A DNA stretch of 9,938 nucleotides from Sulfolobaceae archaeon (GCA_028277025.1 JAPYVG010000058.1:1-9938), one strand, 5' to 3'; numbered from the stretch's first letter, positions 1 to 6,025 are shown. A program made the numbers and translations. The notes: generated from the sequence alone by a model not told the origin.

Positions 1-2
1 AT

Positions 3-692
3 AAGAATGATGCTAAAAAGCTAGCGGAATTAGTTGTAAGTATGGGTAGTGGGTTTACAACAAGTGATGCTAGGGAGTTAACAAGCCAGTGGGATTTTGT
101 TATTAGGAGTATTGCTAGGGTTAAGAACAGGTTGAGGAGGGATTTGGTACTTTTAGGCTATAGGGATAGTTTGTCTAAGAAAAACTTGGAGGAGGTTTTG
201 AGGGGTGGTGGGGATAGTGTTGTCTTGTCTGAGGTTAGGTTTCTTTTGGAGGAGCTTGAGAGGCTTGAGGGTAGGAAGAGGGAGATTGAGGAGGAGCTTG
301 AGGATTTTGTTCCCAAGGATAGTTTGATTTTCACTATTCCCGGTATTGGTAAAACCTTGGGTTGTATTATTTTGGCTAGGGTTGGTGATGTTAGGCGCTT
401 TAGTGATAAGAAGAGGTTTGTTGCTTATTGTGGTCTCGACCCGGTTGTTGAGTCTAGTGGTAAGAGTGTTGTATCGAGAGGCATATCCAAGAGGGGTGAC
501 GCTGTTTTGAGGAGGGCTTTTTACTTGGCAGCTTTGACTGCCATCAAGGTTAACCCTGTTATCAAGCGTTTTTATGAGGAGCACAAGGGTAGGTTAAAGG
601 GTAAGAAGTTGATTGTTGCGTGTGCTAGGAAGTTGGCTGTTATTACTTGGGCTGTGCTGTATTATAATAAGCCCTTTGATGCTAGTGAGTAA
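3..692 (+). CDS. IS110-family transposase, 5' end cut by window edge
   Basis: The reading frame is open from the first bases, so the N-terminal part lies outside the window; the first in-frame ATG at 42 is internal. The leading residues KNDAKKLAELV match the end of the RuvC-like DEDD domain of IS110 transposases, which contains the last acidic catalytic residue. Counting from the ATG at 42, residues about 62-89 form a charged coiled coil. Residues about 95-185 are the Tnp_IS116/IS110/IS902 domain, with IPGIGKTLG at 99-107 and a SSGKS...GISKRGD motif at 138-153 that includes the conserved serine region used in strand exchange. IS110 enzymes are guided by a bridge RNA encoded in the element's non-coding end; in the IS110 subgroup that is upstream of the gene and so outside this window. 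The visible part is intact. Codon use (GTT, GGT, TTG, AGG) differs from the host genes further right. Confidence 0.93.
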   Translation, partial: KNDAKKLAELVVSMGSGFTTSDARELTSQWDFVIRSIARVKNRLRRDLVLLGYRDSLSKKNLEEVLRGGGDSVVLSEVRFLLEELERLEGRKREIEEELEDFVPKDSLIFTIPGIGKTLGCIILARVGDVRRFSDKKRFVAYCGLDPVVESSGKSVVSRGISKRGDAVLRRAFYLAALTAIKVNPVIKRFYEEHKGRLKGKKLIVACARKLAVITWAVLYYNKPFDASE

Positions 693-764
693 AGCAGGTT
701 TCATCACTTGCGTAAGTAGTGTGGACTATGCTTAATTTTTAAGGAAAGGTTTTTATACCGGAAG
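693..764. other. Short non-coding stretch between the IS110 gene and the broken IS1 element
   Basis: These 72 bp should hold the right end of the IS110 element plus any old chromosomal flank, but no terminal repeat could be fixed from one copy. A small imperfect hairpin lies at about 705-721 (ACTT-GCGT-AAGT core). An AT-rich run with TTTTTATACC sits at 749-759. Comparison with other copies of the IS110 element would show where it ends. Confidence 0.4.
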
Positions 765-1282
765 CTACCCTCGTCAGGCAAATACTTTTTGACCTCAAGG
801 AAAGTTCTCTCATCCCTATCCCCCACAGAGTAAATGAGGTAAACTCCCAGCTTCGTGTACACGTAACAAGTGAAAACCCACTTGTAAAAAGCCCTAACAT
901 TCTTGTACAAGTAAGTCCACATCTCATCAACAACCTTAGCAACAACCTTACCCTTGACCAGCTCCCTAGCCCTACCCCACAACTCAACCAACTTCTCATA
1001 CCTCTGCCTACCATACCGCTTAATCCAGGTGAAAACAGTACCAAGAGGTACGTTAAGCACCCTAGAAATAGCCCTCATACTCATACCATTAGCATACATC
1101 CTCAAAGCCTCCTCCCTCAACTTCCTAGAATGATGGTGGTAAGTAGCATCACCCAAGAAGTACTTACCACAATCCCTACACAAATACCTCTGCCTACCCA
1201 AAGGCCTACCACACTTAACAACATGATGACTACCACAAGAGGGACAAGAAACGTCTTGCCTAAATACAGGCTTCCTACCCAT
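704..1282 (-). pseudogene. IS1-family transposase, N-terminal half (inverted fragment)
   Basis: The fragment starts at the ATG at 1282. It holds a zinc ribbon (C13, C16, C35, C38, of the form CPSC...CRDCGKYF), a helix-turn-helix at about residues 56-90, and the start of the catalytic domain with VDEMWTYLYKN, whose D119 would be the first catalytic aspartate. This is the layout of single-ORF IS1-type transposases (InsA and InsB joined). Homology ends at LPDEG (residue 172, near 765). The final 20 residues, from SFRYKN to the stop at 704, are read from flanking DNA and resemble nothing in the family. The missing remainder is found on the opposite strand at 1332-1562. With only the first catalytic residue, this protein cannot transpose DNA, although it could still bind DNA through the zinc ribbon and HTH if expressed. 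Confidence 0.9.
765..779 (-). repeat. 15-bp inverted breakpoint repeat, left copy
   Basis: The reverse complement reads GCCTGACGAGGGTAG, identical to 1331-1345. It encodes PDEG of the transposase and marks the left breakpoint of the inverted segment; beyond it (764 leftward) the similarity to the element is lost. Confidence 0.88.
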
Positions 1283-1300
1283 AAGTAATACTCGTTATAC

Positions 1301-1310
1301 AAATATAAAT
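1301..1310 (-). promoter_or_regulatory. TATA box of the IS1 transposase fragment
   Basis: On minus this reads ATTTATATTT, centred about 24-27 bp before the ATG at 1282, as expected for a leaderless archaeal promoter. It sits just inside the left terminal repeat. Confidence 0.55.
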
Positions 1311-1330
1311 AGCTTAACAACGACACTATC
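1310..1330 (-). repeat. Left terminal inverted repeat of the IS1 element (displaced)
   Basis: Read on minus it begins GATAGTGTCG and runs for 21 bp, differing only at position 12 from the right repeat at 1555-1575. Because of the inversion it now lies inside the element, its tip abutting the target-like sequence at 1331, and it is in direct instead of inverted orientation relative to the right repeat. Confidence 0.88.
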
Positions 1331-1345
1331 GCCTGACGAGGGTAG
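1331..1345 (+). repeat. 15-bp inverted breakpoint repeat, right copy
   Basis: The sequence GCCTGACGAGGGTAG lies directly after the left-repeat tip at 1330 and continues into the C-terminal transposase half. It is the inverted partner of 765-779. Confidence 0.88.
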
Positions 1346-1562
1346 ATGGGTGAGCGATGATTATAACTTGTACTTCTGGTTGAAAGACCACACGGTTGTC
1401 TCGCCAGTTAACCCGAACGAGTCCTTTCATTCCTCATTAAGGGATAGGCTAGTTAGATTCAAGAGAGCAACGAAGGCAGTAAATAGGAGCATTCGCACCA
1501 TGATGTACTCCATAGCCCTAGTCTTATGGGAGAGAAGGTTAATCCCAGAATTTGTAGCTTAA
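1332..1562 (+). pseudogene. IS1-family transposase, C-terminal half
   Basis: Read in frame from 1332, this gives PDEGRW followed by VSDDYNLYFW and NESFHSSLRDRLVRFKRAT, then ends in TAA at 1560-1562 inside the right terminal repeat. These are the second aspartate region and the glutamate/basic helix typical of the C-terminus of IS1 InsB. PDEG is also the last segment of the minus-strand fragment, so joining the two at the shared 15 bp gives one continuous protein of about 244 residues. In that numbering the catalytic residues would be D119 (other fragment), D177 or D178, and E198. An apparent GTG start at 1350 is just the in-frame valine. The fragment has no plausible promoter of its own and is taken as non-functional. 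Confidence 0.88.
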
Positions 1563-1575
1563 CGACGACACTATC
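1555..1575 (+). repeat. Right terminal inverted repeat of the IS1 element
   Basis: This 21-bp sequence ends ...CGACACTATC and contains the transposase stop codon. The match to the left repeat stops exactly at 1575, with TCCACACTGAG beyond, which fixes the outer boundary of the element. Confidence 0.88.
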
Positions 1576-1884
1576 TCCACACTGAGTATGAGATTGGCAA
1601 GAAAATTTAAGCATTGCCTCTCTCTTCTATATTTAATTTTTGGTGTGTTACTCGCTATACTACGTGTTTATGAATTTCTAAACTGACATTAAAAATTTAG
1701 TATCTGAACGTGGGTAAGAATGCTCTCTCAAAGATAATTATTTACCACCATGTATAACGATATTTGAACTTTTTGGGAAAAATCTTTATCTTAGAATAAG
1801 TGTGTCTCTCTTCACTTCTTTTTTATTTTAGGGAATAACTCCTTTCTGAGTAAATCTTATATAGAGTAATACTTAATTTAATCT
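1576..1884. other. AT-rich intergenic region without a recognised gene
   Basis: About 310 bp between the IS1 right end and the permease gene. All frames are broken by frequent stops, and no RNA gene, CRISPR repeat or protein remnant was recognised. Several pyrimidine-rich runs (for example around 1617-1640 and 1803-1830) could act as archaeal terminators. The last 30 bp contain the permease promoter. Confidence 0.6.
1856..1864 (+). promoter_or_regulatory. TATA box of the APC permease gene
   Basis: CTTATATAG is centred about 26 bp before the GTG at 1885, the usual archaeal spacing if transcription starts at the start codon. No Shine-Dalgarno sequence is present, which supports a leaderless mRNA. 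Confidence 0.65.
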
Positions 1885-3210
1885 GTGGTAAAGAAAACTT
1901 CAGAGAACATTAGCATAAAAAAACACGAACAAAGTTCTAGGTTGAAAACTCTTGATTTATTCTTTCTTTCCTTTGGCGGGCAAGCCCCTTTTATCTCCTT
2001 ACTCACCTTCGGCACGGTAATGATAAGTATCGTAGGGACTGCAGCTGCCTTCGCCATGATAGTGGCTACGTTTGTAGTCCTACTTAATGGTTTGGTGATC
2101 TATTTTCTCTCATTAAGGTATAAGAGAGGCGGAGGGTATTATGTTTACGCACTTTATTCGCTAACACCAAGGTTGGGTTTAAACACAGGGTGGATTTACT
2201 TAATTTACGCACTTTCTTATGGGGGTACTCTATTGACTGGCGGTGCTTATGTCATGTACACTACCTTAACAACAATCTTTTCAACATTACCTTCATTTTT
2301 AACGCAATGGAGTTTAGCCTTAATAATATCTTTGCTGGCATCTGTTTTAGTCATATCGGGTATTAGTGTTTCCGCGAGGTATGCAATGATTATGTCACTC
2401 GTAGAAATCTTTGCTATCTTATTCCTTTCTATTATCTTCTTATATGATTCAGGGTGGAAGTTTTATAATCCCGTTCCAAACTCAATAACTACAACGTTAT
2501 TGAGTGCAGTAGTTTTTGGTTTAGGCATTCCTACGGGCTACGGTTCAATAGCACCACTGGGTAAAGAGGCTAAGAGCACCGATATAGGTAGAGCTGCTAT
2601 TGCTGTGCTATTATTCGGTGGTGCTATAGCGACGTTTTTCTTTTACAGTTTAGGTGCACTTGGGTTTACCGGGAACCTTGTTGACTACCTCCTAACTAGA
2701 TTTGGGATTATAGGGCTTTTGGTGATGTCATTCATCGCATTAAATGACGGCACTTTAGGGGGTATGACTTATATATTAGCTGATTCAAGGACTTTAAGTG
2801 CAATGGCGGAGGACGGAGTTTTCCCAAGGTTATTTAAAAAAGAGGTCAAGGGGAAACCGCTTTATGCTGAATTTTTTATAGCTATAATATTCATCTCAGC
2901 ACTTACTACTATGGCCTATTTCATGGGTTTACTGAACGCTTTTACGATACTCGGGGCTTTAGCCGGTTTATACAATTTGTTCATTCATACTTCCGCTAAC
3001 TTGTCACTGATCAGAGTAGCCTCGAAAAGGGCGAAGAAACATGTACATGAAATAGCGGTGGGAGTCCTAGCAACATTAGTGAGCCTCGGAGTATTCTTTT
3101 ACTCATTACCCTCATTCGAAAAATACATAGTTTATTTATTCTTAGGCTGGATTATACTAGGATTTTTCTATGCCGAGGCATTAGAGATCGTTAGAGCTTC
3201 AGAGGAATAG
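1885..3210 (+). CDS. APC-superfamily amino acid/amine permease
   Basis: Predicted integral membrane transporter of 441 residues with about 12 hydrophobic helices, the usual size of amino acid-polyamine-organocation (APC) permeases, which import amino acids or amines with protons or sodium. Family signs are the broken first helix with GGQAP at 31-35, the RGGGYYVYA motif at 81-89 after helix 2, the GKEAKSTDIGRA loop around K227/E228, and SRTLSAMAEDGVFP starting at S301. The N-terminus is short, polar and cytoplasmic, with no signal peptide. GTG at 1885 was chosen because the TATA box lies about 26 bp upstream and the frame has no better start near it. The gene stands alone: 157 bp separate it from the start of the next gene, which has its own promoter. 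Substrate cannot be told from the sequence. Confidence 0.88.
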   Translation: MVKKTSENISIKKHEQSSRLKTLDLFFLSFGGQAPFISLLTFGTVMISIVGTAAAFAMIVATFVVLLNGLVIYFLSLRYKRGGGYYVYALYSLTPRLGLNTGWIYLIYALSYGGTLLTGGAYVMYTTLTTIFSTLPSFLTQWSLALIISLLASVLVISGISVSARYAMIMSLVEIFAILFLSIIFLYDSGWKFYNPVPNSITTTLLSAVVFGLGIPTGYGSIAPLGKEAKSTDIGRAAIAVLLFGGAIATFFFYSLGALGFTGNLVDYLLTRFGIIGLLVMSFIALNDGTLGGMTYILADSRTLSAMAEDGVFPRLFKKEVKGKPLYAEFFIAIIFISALTTMAYFMGLLNAFTILGALAGLYNLFIHTSANLSLIRVASKRAKKHVHEIAVGVLATLVSLGVFFYSLPSFEKYIVYLFLGWIILGFFYAEALEIVRASEE

Positions 3211-3233
3211 CGATTGGGAACATTAAAATCCTT

Positions 3234-3249
3234 AGTCCCTCGTGGGACT
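3234..3249 (+). terminator. Small perfect hairpin after the permease gene
   Basis: AGTCCC-TCGT-GGGACT forms a perfect 6-bp stem with a 4-nt loop, 24 bp after the permease stop codon and followed by a short TTTC. It could help end or stabilise the permease transcript. Crenarchaeal termination depends mainly on U-tracts, and this one is weak, so the terminator call is tentative. Confidence 0.3.
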
Positions 3250-3290
3250 TTCATGCTTAAGTCCTATTAGCACGTCGAAAGGAGGTTGAG

Positions 3291-3323
3291 ATGTACTTTA
3301 AGAATTATATTCAGAATTTGTAA
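3291..3323 (+). CDS. Possible 10-codon mini-ORF behind a strong Shine-Dalgarno sequence
   Basis: GGAGGT at 3281-3286, complementary to the end of archaeal 16S rRNA, lies 4 bases before an ATG at 3291. The frame reads MYFKNYIQNL and stops with TAA at 3321-3323. It is the only strong ribosome-binding site noticed in the window, the other starts appearing leaderless. It lies upstream and out of frame of the small membrane protein gene. It may be an upstream regulatory ORF, the start of a decayed gene, or chance; no promoter was clear. Confidence 0.25.
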   Translation: MYFKNYIQNL

Positions 3324-3338
3324 ACATTTTGTACAAAG

Positions 3339-3346
3339 TTTATTAT
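3339..3346 (+). promoter_or_regulatory. TATA-like box of the small membrane protein gene
   Basis: TTTATTAT is centred about 26 bp before the GTG at 3368. This spacing is the main reason for choosing 3368 over the upstream in-frame TTG at 3329. Confidence 0.5.
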
Positions 3347-3367
3347 CGAGTAGGTCGAGTTTTAATT

Positions 3368-3817
3368 GTGAAAGTTACTACTGGTATAAAATGGGGTATA
3401 ATTTATTCGCTTATAATTTCGTTATTAGCGACGGGGTTAATTTATGCCTTTGTTTATTATCCTCAATTACCCTCTCTAGAAGAAGAATATTATCAGTCAA
3501 TACTTAATAGTACGGGTAATGTAACTGAAGCGAAATTAGCGGAGGAGCAAGTTCCCCTCTTTGTCCCCGCTATTCTCCTATACTTAAACGTAATATCACT
3601 TCTGATCGCCGGAGCTATTGCTGGTTTTGTTATAGCTAAATTATGGGATAGGAATCCTTCATGGGTCTTGAAGGGATTGATGGGGTCTATAGTGGTTCTG
3701 ATAGTGATTTATCTAATCGATATAGCCTTATCCCCACTTTACTTTTCAATTCCCGTAGCGTTGGGAATAGGCTTGCTTACCTCTTTTAAACTGTATAAGC
3801 AAGACAAGAAAAGTTAA
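3368..3817 (+). CDS. Small four-helix membrane protein of unknown function
   Basis: A hypothetical membrane protein of 149 residues that I do not recognise. Hydrophobic helices lie at about 11-31, 64-90, 100-121 and 124-140. Between helices 1 and 2 there is an acidic, probably extracellular loop (residues 32-62) with two N-glycosylation sequons, NST at 47 and NVT at 51, a plausible sign of surface exposure in an archaeon. The C-terminus is short and lysine-rich (KLYKQDKKS) and probably cytoplasmic. The GTG at 3368 is preferred because of the TATA-like box about 26 bp upstream; a TTG at 3329 in the same frame would add 13 residues. The MFS gene begins 24 bp after the stop, so the two may share a transcript. 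Confidence 0.68.
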   Translation: MKVTTGIKWGIIYSLIISLLATGLIYAFVYYPQLPSLEEEYYQSILNSTGNVTEAKLAEEQVPLFVPAILLYLNVISLLIAGAIAGFVIAKLWDRNPSWVLKGLMGSIVVLIVIYLIDIALSPLYFSIPVALGIGLLTSFKLYKQDKKS

Positions 3818-3841
3818 AAGGATTTAAACATTTGAATTTTT

Positions 3842-4984
3842 ATGCTAAGCAAAAAACAGTTAGCCTTACTCTCGATAGGAACATCACTTACTTTTTGGGA
3901 CATATTCAACGTTCCATATATAGAGAATTACGCTTCAGTAAACTTAGGTGAGATCTCCTCGACCTTAATATTATCTGCTGAAATGATAGGTTATTTCGTT
4001 GGAGGGTTATTTAACGGTTATATTGCAATGAAGTTTGGTAGGAAAAAGGGATTGATACTTTCCATGCTTTTAATATCACTAGGGTCACTTCTAGGCCTTC
4101 TTTCAATTAATTATTTACAATTAGTGCTTGCTGAGTTCATTATAGGAATAGGAATTGAAGGAGAGATAGCCGTCCTTCCTGCCTATGTTGCGGAAATGTC
4201 TCCATACACTTCAAGGGGTAGGGCAATAGGTTTTACCACAATGAGCGGGTTCTTAATGTCGCTAGTTGTAGGCCCTATTGCAGTTATTTTAGGAGAGAAG
4301 TTCTGGAGGTTGTTGTTTATCCCCAGTCTCCTACTCGCATCAATTTCAGCGGTTTATAGAACTAGATTATCGGAATCTAAAATGTGGATTGAGAAGAAAG
4401 CGGAGAGGTTTAAATGGGATAACACCGTAGTATTGTTCATTATAATTTGGTTTATGAGCTACTTTACTGGTTATTCGCTCTTTGCAACTCCGATATTTGA
4501 GTTCCTAAGTTCTCACGGTTTTTCAAACAACTCGGTGGCCTTTACCTATATTCTCTACGGCGACCCAATCGGGGTGGTAGTGGCGTCTCTACTTAATGAC
4601 AGTATTGAGAGGAAATATTCATCCTCAATGCCTAATTTATTAACTGCAATACTAATGATTGTATGGCCTTTTGTCCCCTCCGTTGCTTTTCTCCCAGTAG
4701 GTTTTGCAATAATGTTCTTACAAGGGTTTAAGTTCCCTACTATGTATTCCTACACTGCTGAGAATTTATCTACTAAAATAAGGACTTTAGGTTACGGTAT
4801 AGCTGACGGTATTGGGCACTTAGGAGGAGCTCTAGGACCTATAGTTTACGCGTTTTCAGCTGGTTACTTTGGGGTGAATTATGCTACAATGCTAGTAGGG
4901 TCAGTAAGTATTATATCAGCCATAATAATATTAATATATGGATTAATTACTACTGGTTTACCTTTAGAGAAGTTAAAGGGATGA
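3842..4984 (+). CDS. Major facilitator superfamily transporter
   Basis: A secondary transporter of 380 residues with about 11-12 membrane helices, slightly short for the superfamily (usually 400-450). The loop after helix 2 has the MFS signature GYIAMKFGRKKG at 59-70. An aspartate in helix 1 (D20), the EGEIAVLPAYVAEMSP segment at 106-121 and SRGRAIGF at 124-131 resemble the sugar-porter/organic-acid branch of the family; the second half has GYGIADGIGHLGGALGP, also typical there. The substrate is unknown, perhaps a sugar, organic acid or aromatic acid. ATG 3842 lies 24 bp after the preceding gene. The TTTAAA at 3823-3828 is too close to the ATG for a leaderless start, so co-transcription with the upstream gene is likely. 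The stop codon overlaps a possible C/D box RNA. Confidence 0.87.
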   Translation: MLSKKQLALLSIGTSLTFWDIFNVPYIENYASVNLGEISSTLILSAEMIGYFVGGLFNGYIAMKFGRKKGLILSMLLISLGSLLGLLSINYLQLVLAEFIIGIGIEGEIAVLPAYVAEMSPYTSRGRAIGFTTMSGFLMSLVVGPIAVILGEKFWRLLFIPSLLLASISAVYRTRLSESKMWIEKKAERFKWDNTVVLFIIIWFMSYFTGYSLFATPIFEFLSSHGFSNNSVAFTYILYGDPIGVVVASLLNDSIERKYSSSMPNLLTAILMIVWPFVPSVAFLPVGFAIMFLQGFKFPTMYSYTAENLSTKIRTLGYGIADGIGHLGGALGPIVYAFSAGYFGVNYATMLVGSVSIISAIIILIYGLITTGLPLEKLKG

Positions 4985-5032
4985 TGATGCTACCCTAAAT
5001 GAACAATGATTAACTTGAGAGCCCCGGGCTGA
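4981..5032 (+). ncRNA. Candidate C/D box small RNA (2'-O-methylation guide)
   Basis: A perfect C box ATGATGA at 4981-4987 overlaps the MFS stop codon and a perfect D box CTGA lies at 5029-5032. The 52-nt length is usual for archaeal C/D box sRNAs. Inside are a weak D' (ATGA, 4999-5002) and a C' one base off consensus (ATGATTA, 5006-5012), leaving guide-like spacers of 11 and 16 nt; archaeal spacers are usually 10-12, so the second is long. The outer stem is poor. Overlap of such RNAs with gene ends is known in Sulfolobales. No rRNA or tRNA target was recognised. Confidence 0.3.
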
Positions 5033-5033
5033 C

Positions 5034-5047
5034 TATAATAAATAAAT
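5034..5047 (+). promoter_or_regulatory. TATA-like region before the SRPBCC gene
   Basis: TATAATAAATAAAT is centred about 30 bp before the GTG at 5071, suiting a leaderless or near-leaderless transcript for the SRPBCC-PaREP1 pair. A second AT-rich box, TTTATA at 5050-5055, is too close for a leaderless start. Confidence 0.45.
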
Positions 5048-5070
5048 ACTTTATAGGACAATATGAGCAT

Positions 5071-5493
5071 GTGATAGAGTTTACAATCTGTAAAGATTTT
5101 AACGGTAGAAGAGACCGGATCTGGGAACTAGTTAAGGACGTAAGCCTTATCCCAGAGTTCTGGAAGGGAACTAGGCAGTTAAATGTAGTAGAAAAATCTA
5201 ATGGTGTTTATGAAGGGGAAGTAAAATTCGCTTTTCCCTCAAAGGGAAAAATAAGGATTGAAATAGATGAGGAAAAGAGGACTTTGAAGATGATATACTT
5301 ATCCGGCCCGATAAAAGGATTGAATACTATAACAGTAGGTGAAAGTACAATATGCTCACAGTGGAACGTTAAACTCACATTCCCCTTCAATTTAAGAAGT
5401 AATTGGATTAAGGATCATTTTATGAGCGGTACCGAACACGCATTGGAAAGGATAATTTCCACTTCTAAAAATCAATTGGTAGAGAAGAAATGA
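5071..5493 (+). CDS. SRPBCC-fold (START-like/CoxG-like) protein
   Basis: A soluble protein of 140 residues with the length and pattern of the SRPBCC helix-grip fold, which encloses a hydrophobic ligand. It begins with a short strand, followed by a helix pair typical of the family (RDRIWELVKDVSLIPEFW, about 13-31), then alternating strands, and ends in a long amphipathic helix (about 111-134). Members include polyketide cyclases, CoxG and lipid or hormone binders; this fold alone does not give a ligand or reaction. GTG 5071 is the start: ATGs at 5063 and 5069 are out of frame or run straight into a stop. Its end overlaps the next gene by four bases (ATGA at 5490-5493), indicating translational coupling with the PaREP1-family protein. 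Confidence 0.75.
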   Translation: MIEFTICKDFNGRRDRIWELVKDVSLIPEFWKGTRQLNVVEKSNGVYEGEVKFAFPSKGKIRIEIDEEKRTLKMIYLSGPIKGLNTITVGESTICSQWNVKLTFPFNLRSNWIKDHFMSGTEHALERIISTSKNQLVEKK

Positions 5494-5969
5494 GCTTCAA
5501 ATGCATTGAGTTACCTTCTACTGTTTATGAGTATTTGGAGGGATTAAGCAAAAAGTTAAACGTTTCAGTTCAAGATTTAATAACAAGGTTTTTGATAAAC
5601 ACTTTAGAACATAAAGAAAGGGAAGAGTTCTTGAAGAAACTGAGTAATGAGTATTTGGAGCTAGGTAAAAGGTACGAGAAGAGTGGGGACTTAGTTTATG
5701 CCGGAGAACTTTACTGGAGGGGGTTAGCCTATTTGATGCAAGCATTAGCCGAAAGGCTAGGTTTTTACATAGATAATTACCAGGATTATTTTTCATTAAT
5801 TGATTATTTGGCATACAAGACTAATGAGACTGAATTAGTGAAGATGTTCATTAACGCCGAAAGACTTCACGGTGAATATCATCCTAGACCTCAAGGAGAG
5901 CAAGAGTTTAAGTTTAGGGTTGAGAATTTACTTAAGTTGTTTGAAAGGCTAGAAAAAATGTTAAGTTAA
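5490..5969 (+). CDS. PaREP1-family protein with ribbon-helix-helix-like N-terminus
   Basis: An all-helical protein of 159 residues. Residues about 5-40 (IELPSTVYEYLEGLSKKL...) look like a ribbon-helix-helix segment, as in small archaeal DNA-binding regulators. From about 47 to 158 it resembles the PaREP1 family, repeated in hyperthermophilic Crenarchaeota: a GDLVYAGELYWRGLAYLMQAL helix (67-86), an AERLHGEYH segment (123-131) and a charged C-terminal helix. The function of PaREP1 proteins is not established. R125 and H131 form R-x5-H, reminiscent of HEPN nucleases, but this spacing could be chance. The start overlaps the stop of the SRPBCC gene as ATGA, so the two are likely made in step. It converges on the kinase gene, with 56 bp between the stops. 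Confidence 0.72.
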   Translation: MSFKCIELPSTVYEYLEGLSKKLNVSVQDLITRFLINTLEHKEREEFLKKLSNEYLELGKRYEKSGDLVYAGELYWRGLAYLMQALAERLGFYIDNYQDYFSLIDYLAYKTNETELVKMFINAERLHGEYHPRPQGEQEFKFRVENLLKLFERLEKMLS

Positions 5970-5990
5970 ATGATGTTGAACCACAAACCC

Positions 5991-6000
5991 TTCTCTTTTT
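5991..6000 (+). terminator. Pyrimidine/T-rich tract after the PaREP1 gene
   Basis: TTCTCTTTTT lies 22 bp after the stop codon in the convergent spacer. Oligo-T runs act as terminators in Crenarchaeota. No stable stem precedes it. Confidence 0.4.
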
Positions 6001-6025
6001 CAGTTTGGCGTAGCCTCAACTCCTA

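Larger units (their letters stand above)
765..1575. mobile_element. IS1-family insertion sequence, internally inverted remnant
   Basis: Nearly all parts of one IS1-type element are here in a scrambled order. From 765 to 1330 the left end and N-terminal transposase half run on minus; from 1346 to 1575 the C-terminal half and right end run on plus. Un-inverting the first part gives about 796 bp, close to the usual size of IS1-family elements. The terminal repeats of 21 bp (1310-1330 and 1555-1575) differ at one base and start GATAGTGTCG when read inward. The 15-bp sequence GCCTGACGAGGGTAG sits at 1331-1345 and, inverted, at 765-779. The copy at 1331 begins exactly at the outer tip of the left repeat, as expected if that end had been joined to a target inside its own transposase gene. 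No matching target duplication was seen outside the element. Confidence 0.85.

Noticed and set aside
153..584. Long minus-strand open frame inside the IS110 gene
   Set aside because: It is antisense to a clear transposase gene and has a low-complexity, Leu/Asn/Thr-rich translation with no family features.
693..764. Bridge RNA of the IS110 element in the 3' flank
   Set aside because: Only about 70 bp are available before the IS1 breakpoint, too short for a bridge RNA with two loops, and the element looks like the IS110 subgroup, which encodes it upstream of the gene.
3329..3367. TTG at 3329 as the start of the small membrane protein
   Set aside because: The TATA-like box at 3339-3346 lies inside this extension and is correctly spaced for GTG 3368; the extra residues add no hydrophobic or motif content.
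3286..3507. Plus-strand open frame rich in Ser, Arg and Cys
   Set aside because: It overlaps the small membrane protein gene in another frame and lacks both a recognised domain and a better start.
5518..5814. Minus-strand open frame inside the PaREP1 gene
   Set aside because: Antisense shadow of a gene with family-level similarity and ATGA coupling; no features of its own.
5974..6020. Bidirectional hairpin terminator between the PaREP1 and kinase genes
   Set aside because: Only a 5-bp match (GTTGA/TCAAC) separated by more than 35 bases; too weak to claim.
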